The notes: generated by a model from the sequence alone, not told the origin. Counted from the stretch's first letter, positions 41,687 through 50,231 are shown. The stretch is 64,000 nt of DNA from Mesorhizobium sp. (GCF_016793485.1 NZ_JAEULZ010000001.1:372001-436000); one strand, 5' to 3'. Program-made: numbers and translations.

Positions 41687-43789
41687 ATGCTTCGGTCGAA
41701 ACTTGCGGCTTCGGGTTACATTCTGGGGTCGGTCATAGCGTTGCTTCTGGCACCTGCGGCCTTGGCCCAGGATAACCCTCTCCTCGATCCAAATGCCGCC
41801 AGCGGGGCCCATTTCCATCCGCAGGGAAAGCCGCCGTCCGCCGCCACGTTGCGGTATCGGGATGCTGTGAAGGCGGGGCTCCCGTTCGAGGATGAGCGCG
41901 ATTTCGAGGAGCACAATCGAGGCTTCCTGAAGACGCCGCCCTATACCAAGATCATGGCCGATGCCGGCAACATCGCGTGGGACATGGAAAGCTACCAGTT
42001 CCTGCTGCAGGACAAGGATTTCCCGAGCATTCATCCTTCTCTCCAACGCCAGGCCATTCTGAACATGGGCTATGGGCTCTACGAGGTCCTGCCCGGCAAG
42101 ATCTACCAGGTCCGGGGCTTCGATCTTTCCAACGTTACTTTCATCAAGGGCGAGACCGGCTGGATCGTTTTCGACCCCGCGACCACCGCGGAACCGGCTC
42201 GCGCCGCGCTCAAATTCATCAACGACATGCTGGGCGAGCGGCCCGTTACCGGCGTGGTTTATTCGCATTCGCATATCGACCACTTCGGCGGCGTGCGTGG
42301 CGTCGTCGACGAGGCTGATGTTCGCGCCGGCCGCGTGCCGATCATCGCGCCGGAAGGTTTCCTGCGTGAGGCCATCTCGGAAAACGTATTCGCCGGCAAC
42401 GCCATGAGCCGCCGGAGCCGAATTCAGTATGCGACCATTCTTGCGCGCAATCCGCATGGACATGTCGACCAGTCGATCGGCAAGAACGTGTCCGCCGGTG
42501 CGCCTGGGCTGATCGCGCCCACGATAAGCGTCGATCAGCCGTTCCAGGAGATAACGGTCGATGGCGTGAAGATGGTGTTCCAGAATACCCCCGACACCGA
42601 AGCGCCAGCCGGCATGAACACCTGGTTCCCTGACTGGAAGGCTTTCTGGGCGGGCGAGAACGTCACCGCCACCATCCATAACATCTACACGCTGCGCGGC
42701 GCTCCGGTTCGGAATGCGTTGAACTGGTCGAAGGAAATCAATTCGGCGATCTACAATTTTCCGAACATGGAAGTCCTGTTCGCTTCACATAGCTGGCCGC
42801 GATGGGGCAACGACCGCATCATGGAAGTGCTGCGTGCCCAGCGCGACCTTTACGCAAACATGAACAACCAGACGCTGCACCTTGCCAACCAGGGCGTGAC
42901 AATCAATCAGGTGCACAATGTCTACGAAGTGCCGAAGAGCCTGCAACGCCAATGGGCCGCGCGCAGCTACCACGGCGCGGTGAAGAACAACGTGCGCGCC
43001 ATCATCAACCGCTTCCTCGGCTTCTGGGATGGAAACCCTGTCAATCTCGACCCGATGTCGCCGGCCGACATCGCGCCGCTTTATGTAGAAATGATGGGAG
43101 GCGCGCAGCCCATTCTCGCCAAGGGCCGCGAACTGAACGCAGCCGGGCGCTACAGGGAGTCAGGCGAAATCCTGTCGCGCCTGGTGTTCGCCGAGCCGAC
43201 GAACCAGGAGGCGCGGCAACTGCTTGCCGACGCCTTCGAGCAGCTTGGCTACCAAAGCGAAAGCACCAGCTTCCGCAACTCCTATCTGCAACTGGCCGCG
43301 GAACTGCGCACCGGCATTGCCGAAGGCATAGTCTCCAACACCAACAGCCCCGATGTCGTTCGAGCCATGGCGACGGACCAGTGGCTCGACTTCCTCGGCA
43401 TCAGCATGGACAGCCGCAAGGCGGACGGGATGCGCTGGACCATCAATCTGGTGACGCCGGACAATGGCGAGAAATTCCTGGTCGAAATGTCGAATGCGAC
43501 GCTTACCAACATCAAGGGCTTCACCAAGCCCGATGCGGAACTGACCATCACGCTCAACCGGACGGACCTCGACCAGGTCATGGTCGGGGCCAAGAGCTTC
43601 GAGGAACTCGAGGGGGAGGGCAAGGCCAAGTTCGAGGGCGATCGTCGCCCATTCAATGAGCTGCGCTCGATCCTCACGGTCTTCACGCCCGACTTTGAGA
43701 TTTTCCCGGCGACCGCCAACGCCCGTGCCGTCCCGACCAACGTCAAGCCGTTCCAGTTTGGAGCCGACCTGATGTCGGTCACGGAATAG
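41687..43789 (+). CDS. secreted alkyl sulfatase (SdsA1-type metallo-beta-lactamase fold)
   Basis: A 700-residue exported enzyme that cleaves alkyl sulfates such as dodecyl sulfate to alcohol and sulfate. The signal peptide is SGYILGSVIALLLAPAALA (cut near residue 28). The zinc motif HxHxDH is SHSHIDHFGG with His194, His196, Asp198 and His199. A dimerisation helix region follows, and the last ~130 residues form an SCP2-like lipid-binding domain (NTNSPDVVRAMATDQWLDFLGI ... VMVGAKSFEELEGEGKAKFEGD). Length and domain order match SdsA1. Control by the divergent LysR protein and by a leader terminator is inferred. Confidence 0.93.
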   Translation: MLRSKLAASGYILGSVIALLLAPAALAQDNPLLDPNAASGAHFHPQGKPPSAATLRYRDAVKAGLPFEDERDFEEHNRGFLKTPPYTKIMADAGNIAWDMESYQFLLQDKDFPSIHPSLQRQAILNMGYGLYEVLPGKIYQVRGFDLSNVTFIKGETGWIVFDPATTAEPARAALKFINDMLGERPVTGVVYSHSHIDHFGGVRGVVDEADVRAGRVPIIAPEGFLREAISENVFAGNAMSRRSRIQYATILARNPHGHVDQSIGKNVSAGAPGLIAPTISVDQPFQEITVDGVKMVFQNTPDTEAPAGMNTWFPDWKAFWAGENVTATIHNIYTLRGAPVRNALNWSKEINSAIYNFPNMEVLFASHSWPRWGNDRIMEVLRAQRDLYANMNNQTLHLANQGVTINQVHNVYEVPKSLQRQWAARSYHGAVKNNVRAIINRFLGFWDGNPVNLDPMSPADIAPLYVEMMGGAQPILAKGRELNAAGRYRESGEILSRLVFAEPTNQEARQLLADAFEQLGYQSESTSFRNSYLQLAAELRTGIAEGIVSNTNSPDVVRAMATDQWLDFLGISMDSRKADGMRWTINLVTPDNGEKFLVEMSNATLTNIKGFTKPDAELTITLNRTDLDQVMVGAKSFEELEGEGKAKFEGDRRPFNELRSILTVFTPDFEIFPATANARAVPTNVKPFQFGADLMSVTE

Positions 43790-43820
43790 GTTTCGGAATC
43801 TGACGACCGTTCCGCTTAAA

Positions 43821-43851
43821 AAGCCCCACGCTTCTCGAAGGCGTGGGGCTT
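43821..43851 (+). terminator. strong hairpin after the sulfatase gene
   Basis: An 11-bp perfect stem AAGCCCCACGC / GCGTGGGGCTT with a 9-base loop lies 32 bp after the stop. No T run follows on the plus strand (five T would follow on the minus strand), so it may protect the 3' end or act as a weak terminator. Confidence 0.55.
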
Positions 43852-43876
43852 AGCGTCGAGAAAGCGAGGAGTTGGG

Positions 43877-44695
43877 ATGCCCGGACTTTTGAAGGCCGCC
43901 CCTTTGGCGTTTGCGATTGCGCTGCTAAACTCTGGCAATGCTGGTTCAGCGGACCTCGTTGCTGAAGCGGCGGCGTTGCCCGTGGCTCCAGATCAGGATC
44001 GATGGGTTTTCAGCATCGCACCCTATGTGTGGGGTGCGGGCTTACAGGGCGATGTCGGCCTGTTTGGACGTCAACCTGTCGATATCGACATGAGCTTCGG
44101 GGACATCTTCGACAACCTGCGCTTCGGCGGCATGGTCGTTGGCGAAGCCCACAACGGTACCTGGGGCATTCTTGCCGATGTCGTCTATGTCAAGATCGCG
44201 GTAGGCGAGACGGTCGAACGGACTGTCGCGAACGTTCCGGTTTCGCTTTCAGGAAGCGTAGAGACAAGCAGTCTTACCGGTACGGTCATGGGCCAATACC
44301 GGGTGATTGCCGAACCGACCGCGACGCTCGATCTTATGGCTGGCGCCCGGGTCTGGAGCGTCAACAACGACATCTCGCTCCGTCTATCCACCGGCGAACT
44401 GGCTGCGGAATTCAGCGGCAGCGACGGCGCCACCTGGGTTGATCCCATGGTCGGCATCAGGGGGCGCATCGACCTCAACCCGACATGGTATCTGACGGGC
44501 TGGGGCATGGTCGGTGGTTTCGGCGCCAGTTCCGACGTGAGCTGGGATGCGCTCGGGGCGGTTGGTTATCAGTGGACGGAACGCACCTCGATCGTCGGCG
44601 GCTATCGCGGACTTGGCGTCGACTACGAGAACGACGGCTTTGTCTACGATGTCATCCAGTCCGGGCCGGTGCTGGGTGCCGTCTTCCGGTTCTAA
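43877..44695 (+). CDS. outer-membrane beta-barrel protein
   Basis: A 272-residue protein with a signal peptide (LLKAAPLAFAIALLNSGNAGSA) and a series of amphipathic strands with alternating residues (WVFSIAPYVWGAGLQGDVGLFG, GGMVVGEAHNGTWGILADVVYVKI, WYLTGWGMVGGFGASSDVSWDALGAVGYQW). It ends GAVFRF, the terminal Phe signature recognised by the Bam machinery. It resembles uncharacterised outer-membrane proteins of about this size; a porin-like or protective role is possible, not shown. It stands 87 bp after the sulfatase gene and may not be co-transcribed because of the hairpin between. Confidence 0.75.
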   Translation: MPGLLKAAPLAFAIALLNSGNAGSADLVAEAAALPVAPDQDRWVFSIAPYVWGAGLQGDVGLFGRQPVDIDMSFGDIFDNLRFGGMVVGEAHNGTWGILADVVYVKIAVGETVERTVANVPVSLSGSVETSSLTGTVMGQYRVIAEPTATLDLMAGARVWSVNNDISLRLSTGELAAEFSGSDGATWVDPMVGIRGRIDLNPTWYLTGWGMVGGFGASSDVSWDALGAVGYQWTERTSIVGGYRGLGVDYENDGFVYDVIQSGPVLGAVFRF

Positions 44696-44738
44696 CGCCT
44701 TTTTCGCAGGACGCTGACGGAGTTTCCGTCATCAGGCG

Positions 44739-44768
44739 TGATCCAAGTAGAGGGGGCCAGCGTAACAT
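44739..44768 (+). promoter_or_regulatory. ECF (RpoE/ChrR-type) promoter of DUF2147-phrB
   Basis: TGATCC, 18 bases, TAACAT. This has the -35 hexamer and spacing of the three other sites in this block and of the RpoE promoters known from Rhodobacter. The -10 box ends 15 bases before the DUF2147 ATG. Confidence 0.75.
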
Positions 44769-44783
44769 CGTCGACTGGAGACG

Positions 44784-45164
44784 ATGTCCATGCGCGGAAT
44801 TCTGGTGTCGGTTATTGCTTGGTCTTTCGCTTGCAGTGCCGCTTCGGCGAACGAGATCGCCATCCAGGGCAAATGGAGGCGCGAAGACGGCAACGCTTTG
44901 GTTCGCATCGCGCCCTGCGGCAAGAATATCTGCGCCACGAACTTATGGATCCGTGATACCAGCAATGGCGAGGAGGTTGGCGACAAGCTCGTTATGTCGC
45001 TGACGCCGGACAAGACGAACACGTATTCCGGCAATGCTTACGATCCGAAGCGCAAACTCAACTATTCGATCGTGGTGACAGCGCGAAAGGGTGGTTTGGT
45101 GACCCGTGGTTGCTTCGTTGGAAAACTGGTCTGCAAGGACGTGTCATGGACCGCGGCCAACTAG
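44784..45164 (+). CDS. DUF2147 exported protein
   Basis: A 126-residue periplasmic protein with a signal peptide (MSMRGILVSVIAWSFACSAASA) and the DUF2147 core IQGKWRREDGNALVRIAPCGKNICATNLWI, with paired cysteines at ~45 and ~50 and two more near the end (GCFVGKLVCKDVSW). The family binds hydrophobic ligands in at least one case, but function is unknown. It is preceded by an ECF promoter and followed four bases later by photolyase, so it belongs to the photo-oxidative stress regulon. Confidence 0.85.
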   Translation: MSMRGILVSVIAWSFACSAASANEIAIQGKWRREDGNALVRIAPCGKNICATNLWIRDTSNGEEVGDKLVMSLTPDKTNTYSGNAYDPKRKLNYSIVVTARKGGLVTRGCFVGKLVCKDVSWTAAN

Positions 45165-45168
45165 CAGC

Positions 45169-46608
45169 ATGAAGGACACCGCAGCGCCGATCATCGTCCT
45201 GTTCCGCAAAGACCTCAGGATTTCGGACAACAGGGCACTCGGGGCGGCGGCCGAGACCGGCCGCCCCGTAATTCCGCTCTTCATCTTCGACGAAGATAGT
45301 GCTGGCGCCAGACGGATGGGGGCAGCCAGCCGTTGGTGGCTGCACCATTCCCTTGCCGCACTGGCTACATCCCTTGAAAAGCTCGGAGGCACGCTCGTGT
45401 TTCGGGCAGGCGGAACAGAAAAGATCATCGCCGAAACGATCGAGGCGAGCGGCGCGGACGCCGTGTTCTGGAACCGGCGCTATGCGCCGCCGGATATTGC
45501 CACCGACACGGCTTTAAAGAAAAGGCTGCGGGCGGATAGGCTCGAGGCGGAAAGCTTCGACGGGTTCCTGCTGCACGAGCCATCGCTTATCACGACCCAG
45601 TCGGGCGATTTCTACAAGGTTTTCACGCCCTTCCATAAGAGGCTGGCGTCAGACCAGGAGCCACGCGACCCCGTCGATGCTCCGAAGTCGCTGATGGAAT
45701 GCAAGGCCCGGCTGAAGTCCGAAAAACTCGATGCGCTGAAGCTATTGCCGAAGCGGCCCGACTGGTCGGGAGGGCTGGCCGAACGTTGGCAACCTGGCGA
45801 GGATGGCGCTCTGGGCAGGCTCGAAACGTTCCTGGAGGAACGGCTCCACGGCTACGCGGAAAATCGCGACAGGCCTGGTCAGGACGGGACGTCGGGACTG
45901 TCACCGCATCTGGCGCATGGCGAGATCACCCCGTTCCAGATCATGGCCGCAGTCAGGCGCAGGCGCGGCGGCGACGCGGAGACCTTCCGCAAGGAAGTCG
46001 CATGGCGCGAATTCTCCTACCATCTGCTGTTTCACCGGCCAAAGCTTCACCAGGAAAGCTTCCGTCCGGAATTTGACGCCTTCGAATGGCTGAACGCGCC
46101 TTCGGCGCTGAAGGCGTGGCAGCGAGGGCGGACAGGATATCCCATCGTGGACGCCGGAATGCGCGAACTCTGGCAGACGGGATGGATGCACAATCGCGTG
46201 CGCATGATCGCTGCGTCCTTTCTGATCAAGGACCTGCTGGTAGACTGGCGCGAGGGCGAGGCTTGGTTCTGGGACACGCTGGTGGATGCGGATGTCGCAA
46301 ACAATCCGGCGAGCTGGCAATGGGTGGCAGGGTCGGGCGCCGACGCAGCGCCCTATTTCCGCATCTTCAATCCTGTGCTGCAGGGCGAGAAGTTTGATCC
46401 CAAGGGGATTTATGTGCGGCGATACCTGCCCGAACTCGAAAAATTGCCTGACCGCTACGTCCACCGTCCGTGGGAGGCGCCGTCCTCGATCCTGAGGGAA
46501 AGCGGACTGGAACTCGGCAAGGGTTACCCCTTGCCGATCGTCGATCATGCGCGGGCGCGGGACCGTGCAATGGCTGCATACCGGGCGACGCGCGACGGGG
46601 AAGATTGA
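45169..46608 (+). CDS. phrB: deoxyribodipyrimidine photolyase
   Basis: A 479-residue FAD enzyme that uses blue light to reverse UV-induced pyrimidine dimers. The start is the ATG giving MKDTAAPIIVLFRKDLRISDNRAL, which opens the antenna domain. The FAD-binding half contains GLSPHLAHGEITPFQI (~245), KEVAWREFSYHLLFHRP and GYPIVDAGMRELWQTGWMHNRVRMIAASFLIKDLLVDWREGEAWFWDTLVDADVANN, with the conserved Trp chain. It shares an operon with DUF2147 under an ECF promoter; phrA of Rhodobacter is a core RpoE target. Its own TGA stop is part of the next ECF -35 box. Confidence 0.96.
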   Translation: MKDTAAPIIVLFRKDLRISDNRALGAAAETGRPVIPLFIFDEDSAGARRMGAASRWWLHHSLAALATSLEKLGGTLVFRAGGTEKIIAETIEASGADAVFWNRRYAPPDIATDTALKKRLRADRLEAESFDGFLLHEPSLITTQSGDFYKVFTPFHKRLASDQEPRDPVDAPKSLMECKARLKSEKLDALKLLPKRPDWSGGLAERWQPGEDGALGRLETFLEERLHGYAENRDRPGQDGTSGLSPHLAHGEITPFQIMAAVRRRRGGDAETFRKEVAWREFSYHLLFHRPKLHQESFRPEFDAFEWLNAPSALKAWQRGRTGYPIVDAGMRELWQTGWMHNRVRMIAASFLIKDLLVDWREGEAWFWDTLVDADVANNPASWQWVAGSGADAAPYFRIFNPVLQGEKFDPKGIYVRRYLPELEKLPDRYVHRPWEAPSSILRESGLELGKGYPLPIVDHARARDRAMAAYRATRDGED

Positions 46609-46635
46609 TCCAACCCGGCGCTTTGGACGTAAGGC
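46606..46635 (+). promoter_or_regulatory. ECF (RpoE/ChrR-type) promoter of the DUF2177 gene
   Basis: TGATCC, 18 bases, TAAGGC. The first three bases are the phrB stop codon. The -10 box ends 19 bases before the DUF2177 ATG. Confidence 0.72.
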
Positions 46636-46654
46636 AGATCGAGGAGACGAAACC

Positions 46655-47056
46655 ATGACCTACATAGCAGCCTACGTCGCTTCGTTGATCGTGTTCGGGG
46701 TTCTCGATGCCATATGGTTGACCACAATGACCAGCCGGCTCTACCGCCCGGCGCTTGGTGAAATGCTGCTTGGCGATTTGAGGATCGCGCCCGCCGTCGT
46801 TTTCTACCTCCTCTATCCGGTAGGACTTGTGTTCTTCGCGGCCATGCCGGCGCTGCGCAATGGATCGGCGAGCACCGCGCTGGCCTATGGCGCCTTGTTC
46901 GGCCTGATCGCCTATGCAACCTACGATCTCACCAACTACGCGACGTTGCGAAACTGGACTCTCCAGATAACGCTGATCGACCTCGCATATGGGACAGTCG
47001 TAGCCGCGTTGACCTCACTCGCGGCTTACCACGCGGCCCGGTGGTTCGCAGGGTAA
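46655..47056 (+). CDS. DUF2177 integral membrane protein
   Basis: A 133-residue protein with four membrane helices, starting MTYIAAYVASLIVFGVLDAIWLTTM behind a GGAGA site. Family features are the DAIWLTTM motif in helix 1, the LYRPALGEMLL loop, and GLIAYATYDLTNYATLRNW in helix 3. Function is unknown; members are recurrent in RpoE/ChrR-type oxidative-stress clusters, to my knowledge. It has its own ECF promoter and converges on the methyltransferase gene with a 5-bp gap. Confidence 0.87.
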   Translation: MTYIAAYVASLIVFGVLDAIWLTTMTSRLYRPALGEMLLGDLRIAPAVVFYLLYPVGLVFFAAMPALRNGSASTALAYGALFGLIAYATYDLTNYATLRNWTLQITLIDLAYGTVVAALTSLAAYHAARWFAG

Positions 47057-47061
47057 GCTCC

Positions 47062-48090
47062 TCAGCGGGACGGCGCGAGCCTGTAGTGGCTGATGCCCCA
47101 GGCTTTGCCTTGCGAATGGCCGAACAGGCCTGAGGTTGCGAGGAAGAAAAGCCGCCAGCGGCGGCGCCAAAGGCCAGCGTCCTTGCCATAGACATCGCGC
47201 AGAACGTCTTCGATCTCGTCGGCATTGGCATCGTAGTTGGCCAGCCATGCGTCGGCCGTGCGCTTGTAGTGCTCGCCGTTCCAGCGCCAATCCTCCTCGA
47301 CGGTGAAACTTTCCGGAAATGCGTTCATGAGCCCGTGGCTCGGCATAAGCCCGCCGGTGAAGAAGTGCTGCGCGATCCAGTCCGCGGGATCTTCATGATC
47401 AAACCGATAGGGAGACGAAACATGGCTGAAAACATGGATGAACGCGCGTCCATCGGGCACCAGCCAGCCCCTCATGCGCGCGAGCAGCAAGCGCCAGTTC
47501 GCCATATGCTCGAACATCTCTACCGAGACGACGCGGTCGAAGGTTGCGTCAGTCGAGAAGTCGTTCATGTCCGCTGTCGCGACAGTGAGGTTGGCGAGGC
47601 CGCGCCTGGCTGCCTCCGCCATGATGAACGCCCGCTGCGAATGCGAGTTGGACACGGACATGATCCGCGCATTGGGCAATTTTTCGGCCATCCAAAGCGA
47701 TAGAGAACCCCAGCCGCAGCCGAGTTCGAGGATCGTCTGCCCGTCGCGCAGATCGGCGTGTTCGACGGTTTGCGCCAGCGCATGAGCCTCGGCCTCGGCA
47801 AGGGTCGTCGTGGCGGACGGGAAGAAACAGCTGGAATATTTGCGATGTGGGCCCAGGACGAGGGCGAAGAAGCGCTCGGGAAGCTCGTAGTGCTGTGCGT
47901 TGGCGTCGACGGTATGGATAGCGACCGGATAGTCATCCATCGAGGCGGCGAAACGGGTGACCGCCTCGAGTGGCGCTGCGGAGAGTTTGCGATCCGTCCG
48001 CGCGACGAGAAGGCCAATCGCCGTGCGCAGAACCGGGTCCGGCCAGGAAATCGCTTCACCGAACTGCGTGGCGCGCCCGATCAGTCCCAT
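47062..48090 (-). CDS. CFA-synthase-like SAM-dependent methyltransferase
   Basis: A 342-residue methyltransferase related to cyclopropane-fatty-acid synthase (COG2230) but shorter and without its N-terminal lipid-binding domain pattern. The SAM motif ILELGCGWGSLSLWMAEKLP is at ~120-139, followed by VSVEMFEHMANWRLLLARM and the acidic HHxD-like region FTGGLMPSHGLM. It is the last gene of the minus-strand operon rpoE - chrR - DUF1295 - this gene. In Rhodobacter such a methylase in the RpoE regulon methylates unsaturated fatty acyl chains; that role here is inference. Confidence 0.85.
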   Translation of the reverse strand: MGLIGRATQFGEAISWPDPVLRTAIGLLVARTDRKLSAAPLEAVTRFAASMDDYPVAIHTVDANAQHYELPERFFALVLGPHRKYSSCFFPSATTTLAEAEAHALAQTVEHADLRDGQTILELGCGWGSLSLWMAEKLPNARIMSVSNSHSQRAFIMAEAARRGLANLTVATADMNDFSTDATFDRVVSVEMFEHMANWRLLLARMRGWLVPDGRAFIHVFSHVSSPYRFDHEDPADWIAQHFFTGGLMPSHGLMNAFPESFTVEEDWRWNGEHYKRTADAWLANYDANADEIEDVLRDVYGKDAGLWRRRWRLFFLATSGLFGHSQGKAWGISHYRLAPSR

Positions 48091-48102
48091 GGTTCATCCT
48101 CG

Positions 48103-48894
48103 TCAGGAGTTTAGCGGCAAGGGGAAGAAGGCGCTGGTCCGCGCCTGGTAGGAGCGATAGGCGTCGCCGCGAGTGGCCAGCATGTGCTGTTCCAGTGGCG
48201 GGATCCCTGAAACATAGACCAGCAGCCAGTACATGCAGGCCGGCGCGGCCAGCGCAATCCATCCCCACTGCCACGCGCCGATCGCCAGCAATGGGTAGGC
48301 TATCCAGCCCAGCCATTCGAAAAAGTAGTTCGGATGCCGAGACCAGCGCCAAAGGCCGACATCGCAAACCTTGCCGCGATTGGACGGATTGCTGGCGAAG
48401 CTACGGAGTTGGCTGTCGGCAATAGCCTCACCGGCCACTGCAACGATCATCACCAGCAATGCCAGCCAGTCCTGTACACGCAGCGCAGGCTCGGGGTTTG
48501 CGGCGGCCAGCACCATGGCGAGCCCAAGCGGAATGCTGACCAGCGCCTGCTTCTGCAACAAAATGAACATCTGTCGCGGTGCATCGGCACCCCAGCCCTT
48601 CAGCAGGGCGGCGTAGCGTGGATCGTCGGCAATTCCGCGCGTACGCTGCGCAATGTGGAGCCCAAGCCGCAGCGCCCACACCGCAGAGAAGGCGGCAACC
48701 ATAGCGCGCCGCGAGGCAAGCGCGTCCGAGCCGGCCGGAGCCAACACCGCTCCTGTTAGCCCGACTGCACCGACGCTGAATGTCCAGACCGTATCCACCC
48801 AACCGGAATTCCCCGTCCGCCGCCAGGCAACCCATGCCAGCGACATGCCGGCGCACAACGCCAGCGCGACGACCAAGAGGGTGACCAGGAACAT
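48103..48894 (-). CDS. DUF1295 membrane protein (steroid 5-alpha-reductase-like)
   Basis: A 263-residue protein with about seven membrane helices, from the ATG giving MFLVTLLVVALALCAGMSLAW. The C-terminal signature VGLWRWSRHPNYFFEWLGWIAYPLLA followed by a late Tyr/Arg motif (RGDAYRSYQARTSAFFPL) is that of the DUF1295/isoprenylcysteine methyltransferase/5-alpha-reductase superfamily, which reduce or methylate lipid-like substrates using NADPH or SAM. It lies between the anti-sigma gene and the methyltransferase gene with small gaps, so it is probably part of the same lipid-modifying unit. Confidence 0.87.
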   Translation of the reverse strand: MFLVTLLVVALALCAGMSLAWVAWRRTGNSGWVDTVWTFSVGAVGLTGAVLAPAGSDALASRRAMVAAFSAVWALRLGLHIAQRTRGIADDPRYAALLKGWGADAPRQMFILLQKQALVSIPLGLAMVLAAANPEPALRVQDWLALLVMIVAVAGEAIADSQLRSFASNPSNRGKVCDVGLWRWSRHPNYFFEWLGWIAYPLLAIGAWQWGWIALAAPACMYWLLVYVSGIPPLEQHMLATRGDAYRSYQARTSAFFPLPLNS

Positions 48895-48920
48895 GGTAAC
48901 GGTCAAAGCCCAGCGCTCCG

Positions 48921-49541
48921 TCAAAGCCTGATCAAAGGCTGGATAAGACGACCAAGCCTGCTTTGCAGCCGGATGTTGCCCTGTAGCGCGACGATGCAGA
49001 CGCACGGCGCGCCGGCGCTGACCGTCGGACTGTGCTCCATCGTCTCGTCAGCCTCGTCGAAATCGCCAGGCCCAAAGCGACCGAACTCATGCTCGAACGC
49101 GCCTTCCAGCACGCAGGTCCATTCGTAGCCGGCATGCTTGTGATGCGGAAGCTTCGTTCCGGGAGCAGCCCTGAGCATGAACACTTTGATGTCGCCAGTC
49201 TCGGGGACCGAGACGGAGCGCTGCCGAACCCCAGGTCCGACCCAGCGCCACGGGCCAAGCTCGTAGGCGGCCAAGGGGGCGCTCTCGTCATGTACTACCC
49301 CAATCTCCGCGCTGCCAATCGAGCGCAAGGCGTTCTCGAGGGCGCCTGGCTTCAGCGCCACGTCCGGCGCCTGCTCCAGCAGTTCACCACCGATCGCCTC
49401 GTACCGCGCAACGCCGCCGGAGCAGGCCGCGCAACGGGAAAGATGCATCGCCACGATCAGACTGCGTGCCTCGTCCAGCGTGCCCGCAGCATAGGCCGCA
49501 AGAGTCTCGTCCGTCGGGTGATGTGTAATCTTGTTCGTCAT
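48921..49541 (-). CDS. chrR: ChrR-type zinc-binding anti-sigma factor
   Basis: A 206-residue protein. The N-terminal anti-sigma domain has the zinc ligands of ChrR: His7/8 and the H-x3-C-x2-C motif HLSRCAAC (His33, Cys37, Cys40). The C-terminal cupin domain (KVFMLRAAPGTKLPHHKHAGYEWTCVLEGAFEHEFGRFGPGDF, ~118-160) carries the His/His/Glu cluster needed for the singlet-oxygen response in Rhodobacter. It overlaps the sigma-factor gene by four bases. Singlet oxygen or organic peroxide would trigger its breakdown and free RpoE. Confidence 0.93.
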   Translation of the reverse strand: MTNKITHHPTDETLAAYAAGTLDEARSLIVAMHLSRCAACSGGVARYEAIGGELLEQAPDVALKPGALENALRSIGSAEIGVVHDESAPLAAYELGPWRWVGPGVRQRSVSVPETGDIKVFMLRAAPGTKLPHHKHAGYEWTCVLEGAFEHEFGRFGPGDFDEADETMEHSPTVSAGAPCVCIVALQGNIRLQSRLGRLIQPLIRL

Positions 49542-50089
49542 CTCAGGTCACCAAGTGGATCGCGAAGCCGCTGCAGGGCGAGCCTGATCCGCGACTTGAC
49601 GGTACCGAGCGGAATGCCAAGCAACTCGGCTATTTCGGAATGCGCCAGACCGTCAAAGAAAGAGAGCCTGATGACGCGCAACTGCTCCTCAGGGAGCTTC
49701 GCGAGCGTCGACCTGACAATGTTTTCCCTCTCCGCGATCAGCAGGTGCTGTTCCGGTTCGTCGTAGTCCTCCTCTTCCGGCAAACCCTGTTCGTTCAGCC
49801 ACGCCGCTGCGCGGACATCACGTCTTCCCATATCGACGCTGACATTCCGCGCTATCGCATAGACCCAGGCGGAGCCGCTGGCGCGACCTGGCTCGAATTG
49901 AGCAGCCTTGCGCCAGAGCCGCAGGAGCGTTTCCTGCGCAAGATCTTCCGCGCGGTCGGCGCTGGCGCCCCTTCGCATCATCATGGCCTTCACTCGCGGC
50001 GCGTAGTGCTGGAAAAGCTCCGCAAACGCGGTACGGTCCTGTGCTACCGCGATCCTGTTGATCAGCCGGGCTGGATCGAATTCCACCAT
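49538..50089 (-). CDS. rpoE: ECF sigma factor RpoE (ChrR-controlled, ECF11-like)
   Basis: A 183-residue sigma factor from the ATG reading MVEFDPARLINRI; a start 20 codons upstream is possible. Region 2 contains FAELFQHYAPRVKAMMMRRGASADRAEDLAQETLLRLWRKA (~20-60), region 4 is LPEEQLRVIRLSFFDGLAHSEIAELLGIPLGTVKSRIRLALQRLR (~130-175). The sequence is close to the singlet-oxygen RpoE of Rhodobacter. It is transcribed first in a four-gene operon from its own TGATCC promoter, so it is autoregulated, and three other promoters of the same type lie nearby. Confidence 0.93.
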   Translation of the reverse strand: MVEFDPARLINRIAVAQDRTAFAELFQHYAPRVKAMMMRRGASADRAEDLAQETLLRLWRKAAQFEPGRASGSAWVYAIARNVSVDMGRRDVRAAAWLNEQGLPEEEDYDEPEQHLLIAERENIVRSTLAKLPEEQLRVIRLSFFDGLAHSEIAELLGIPLGTVKSRIRLALQRLRDPLGDLR

Positions 50090-50167
50090 CGCTTTGCAGT
50101 ATACGTTCAAGCGTGCTCCAGCTGGCAAGAGAGCTTCGCAAGACTCCATCCATCGGCCACTTCGACC

Positions 50168-50197
50168 TGATTACGCACGGCATCGCTATTCGGATCA
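50168..50197 (-). promoter_or_regulatory. ECF promoter of rpoE-chrR operon
   Basis: On the minus strand, TGATCC (50197-50192), 18 bases, TAATCA (50173-50168). Its -35 box is one arm of the perfect palindrome CGGATCACCGGTGATCCG (50191-50208); the other arm is the -35 box of the divergent promoter. Confidence 0.75.
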
Positions 50198-50201
50198 CCG
50201 G

Positions 50202-50231
50202 TGATCCGAGCGTGCTCCGGCCACGTATTCC
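50202..50231 (+). promoter_or_regulatory. ECF promoter of the flavin oxidase-DUF1365-cfa operon
   Basis: TGATCC, 18 bases, TATTCC, about 50 bp upstream of the flavin oxidase start. It is back to back with the rpoE promoter; the centres of the two -35 boxes are only 10 bp apart, so two RNA polymerases could not bind at once. Confidence 0.7.

Noticed and set aside
41585-42679. 364-codon minus-strand frame within the sulfatase gene
   Set aside because: Shadow of the sulfatase coding sequence; it would also run through the leader terminator and has no family features.
43821-43851. Minus-strand intrinsic terminator
   Set aside because: The T run suits the minus strand, but no minus-strand gene ends here; listed instead as a 3' hairpin of the sulfatase unit.
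49538-50149. Longer rpoE start 20 codons upstream
   Set aside because: The extra residues (Cys/Ala-rich) do not resemble an ECF N-terminus, and the shorter start fits the family alignment better.
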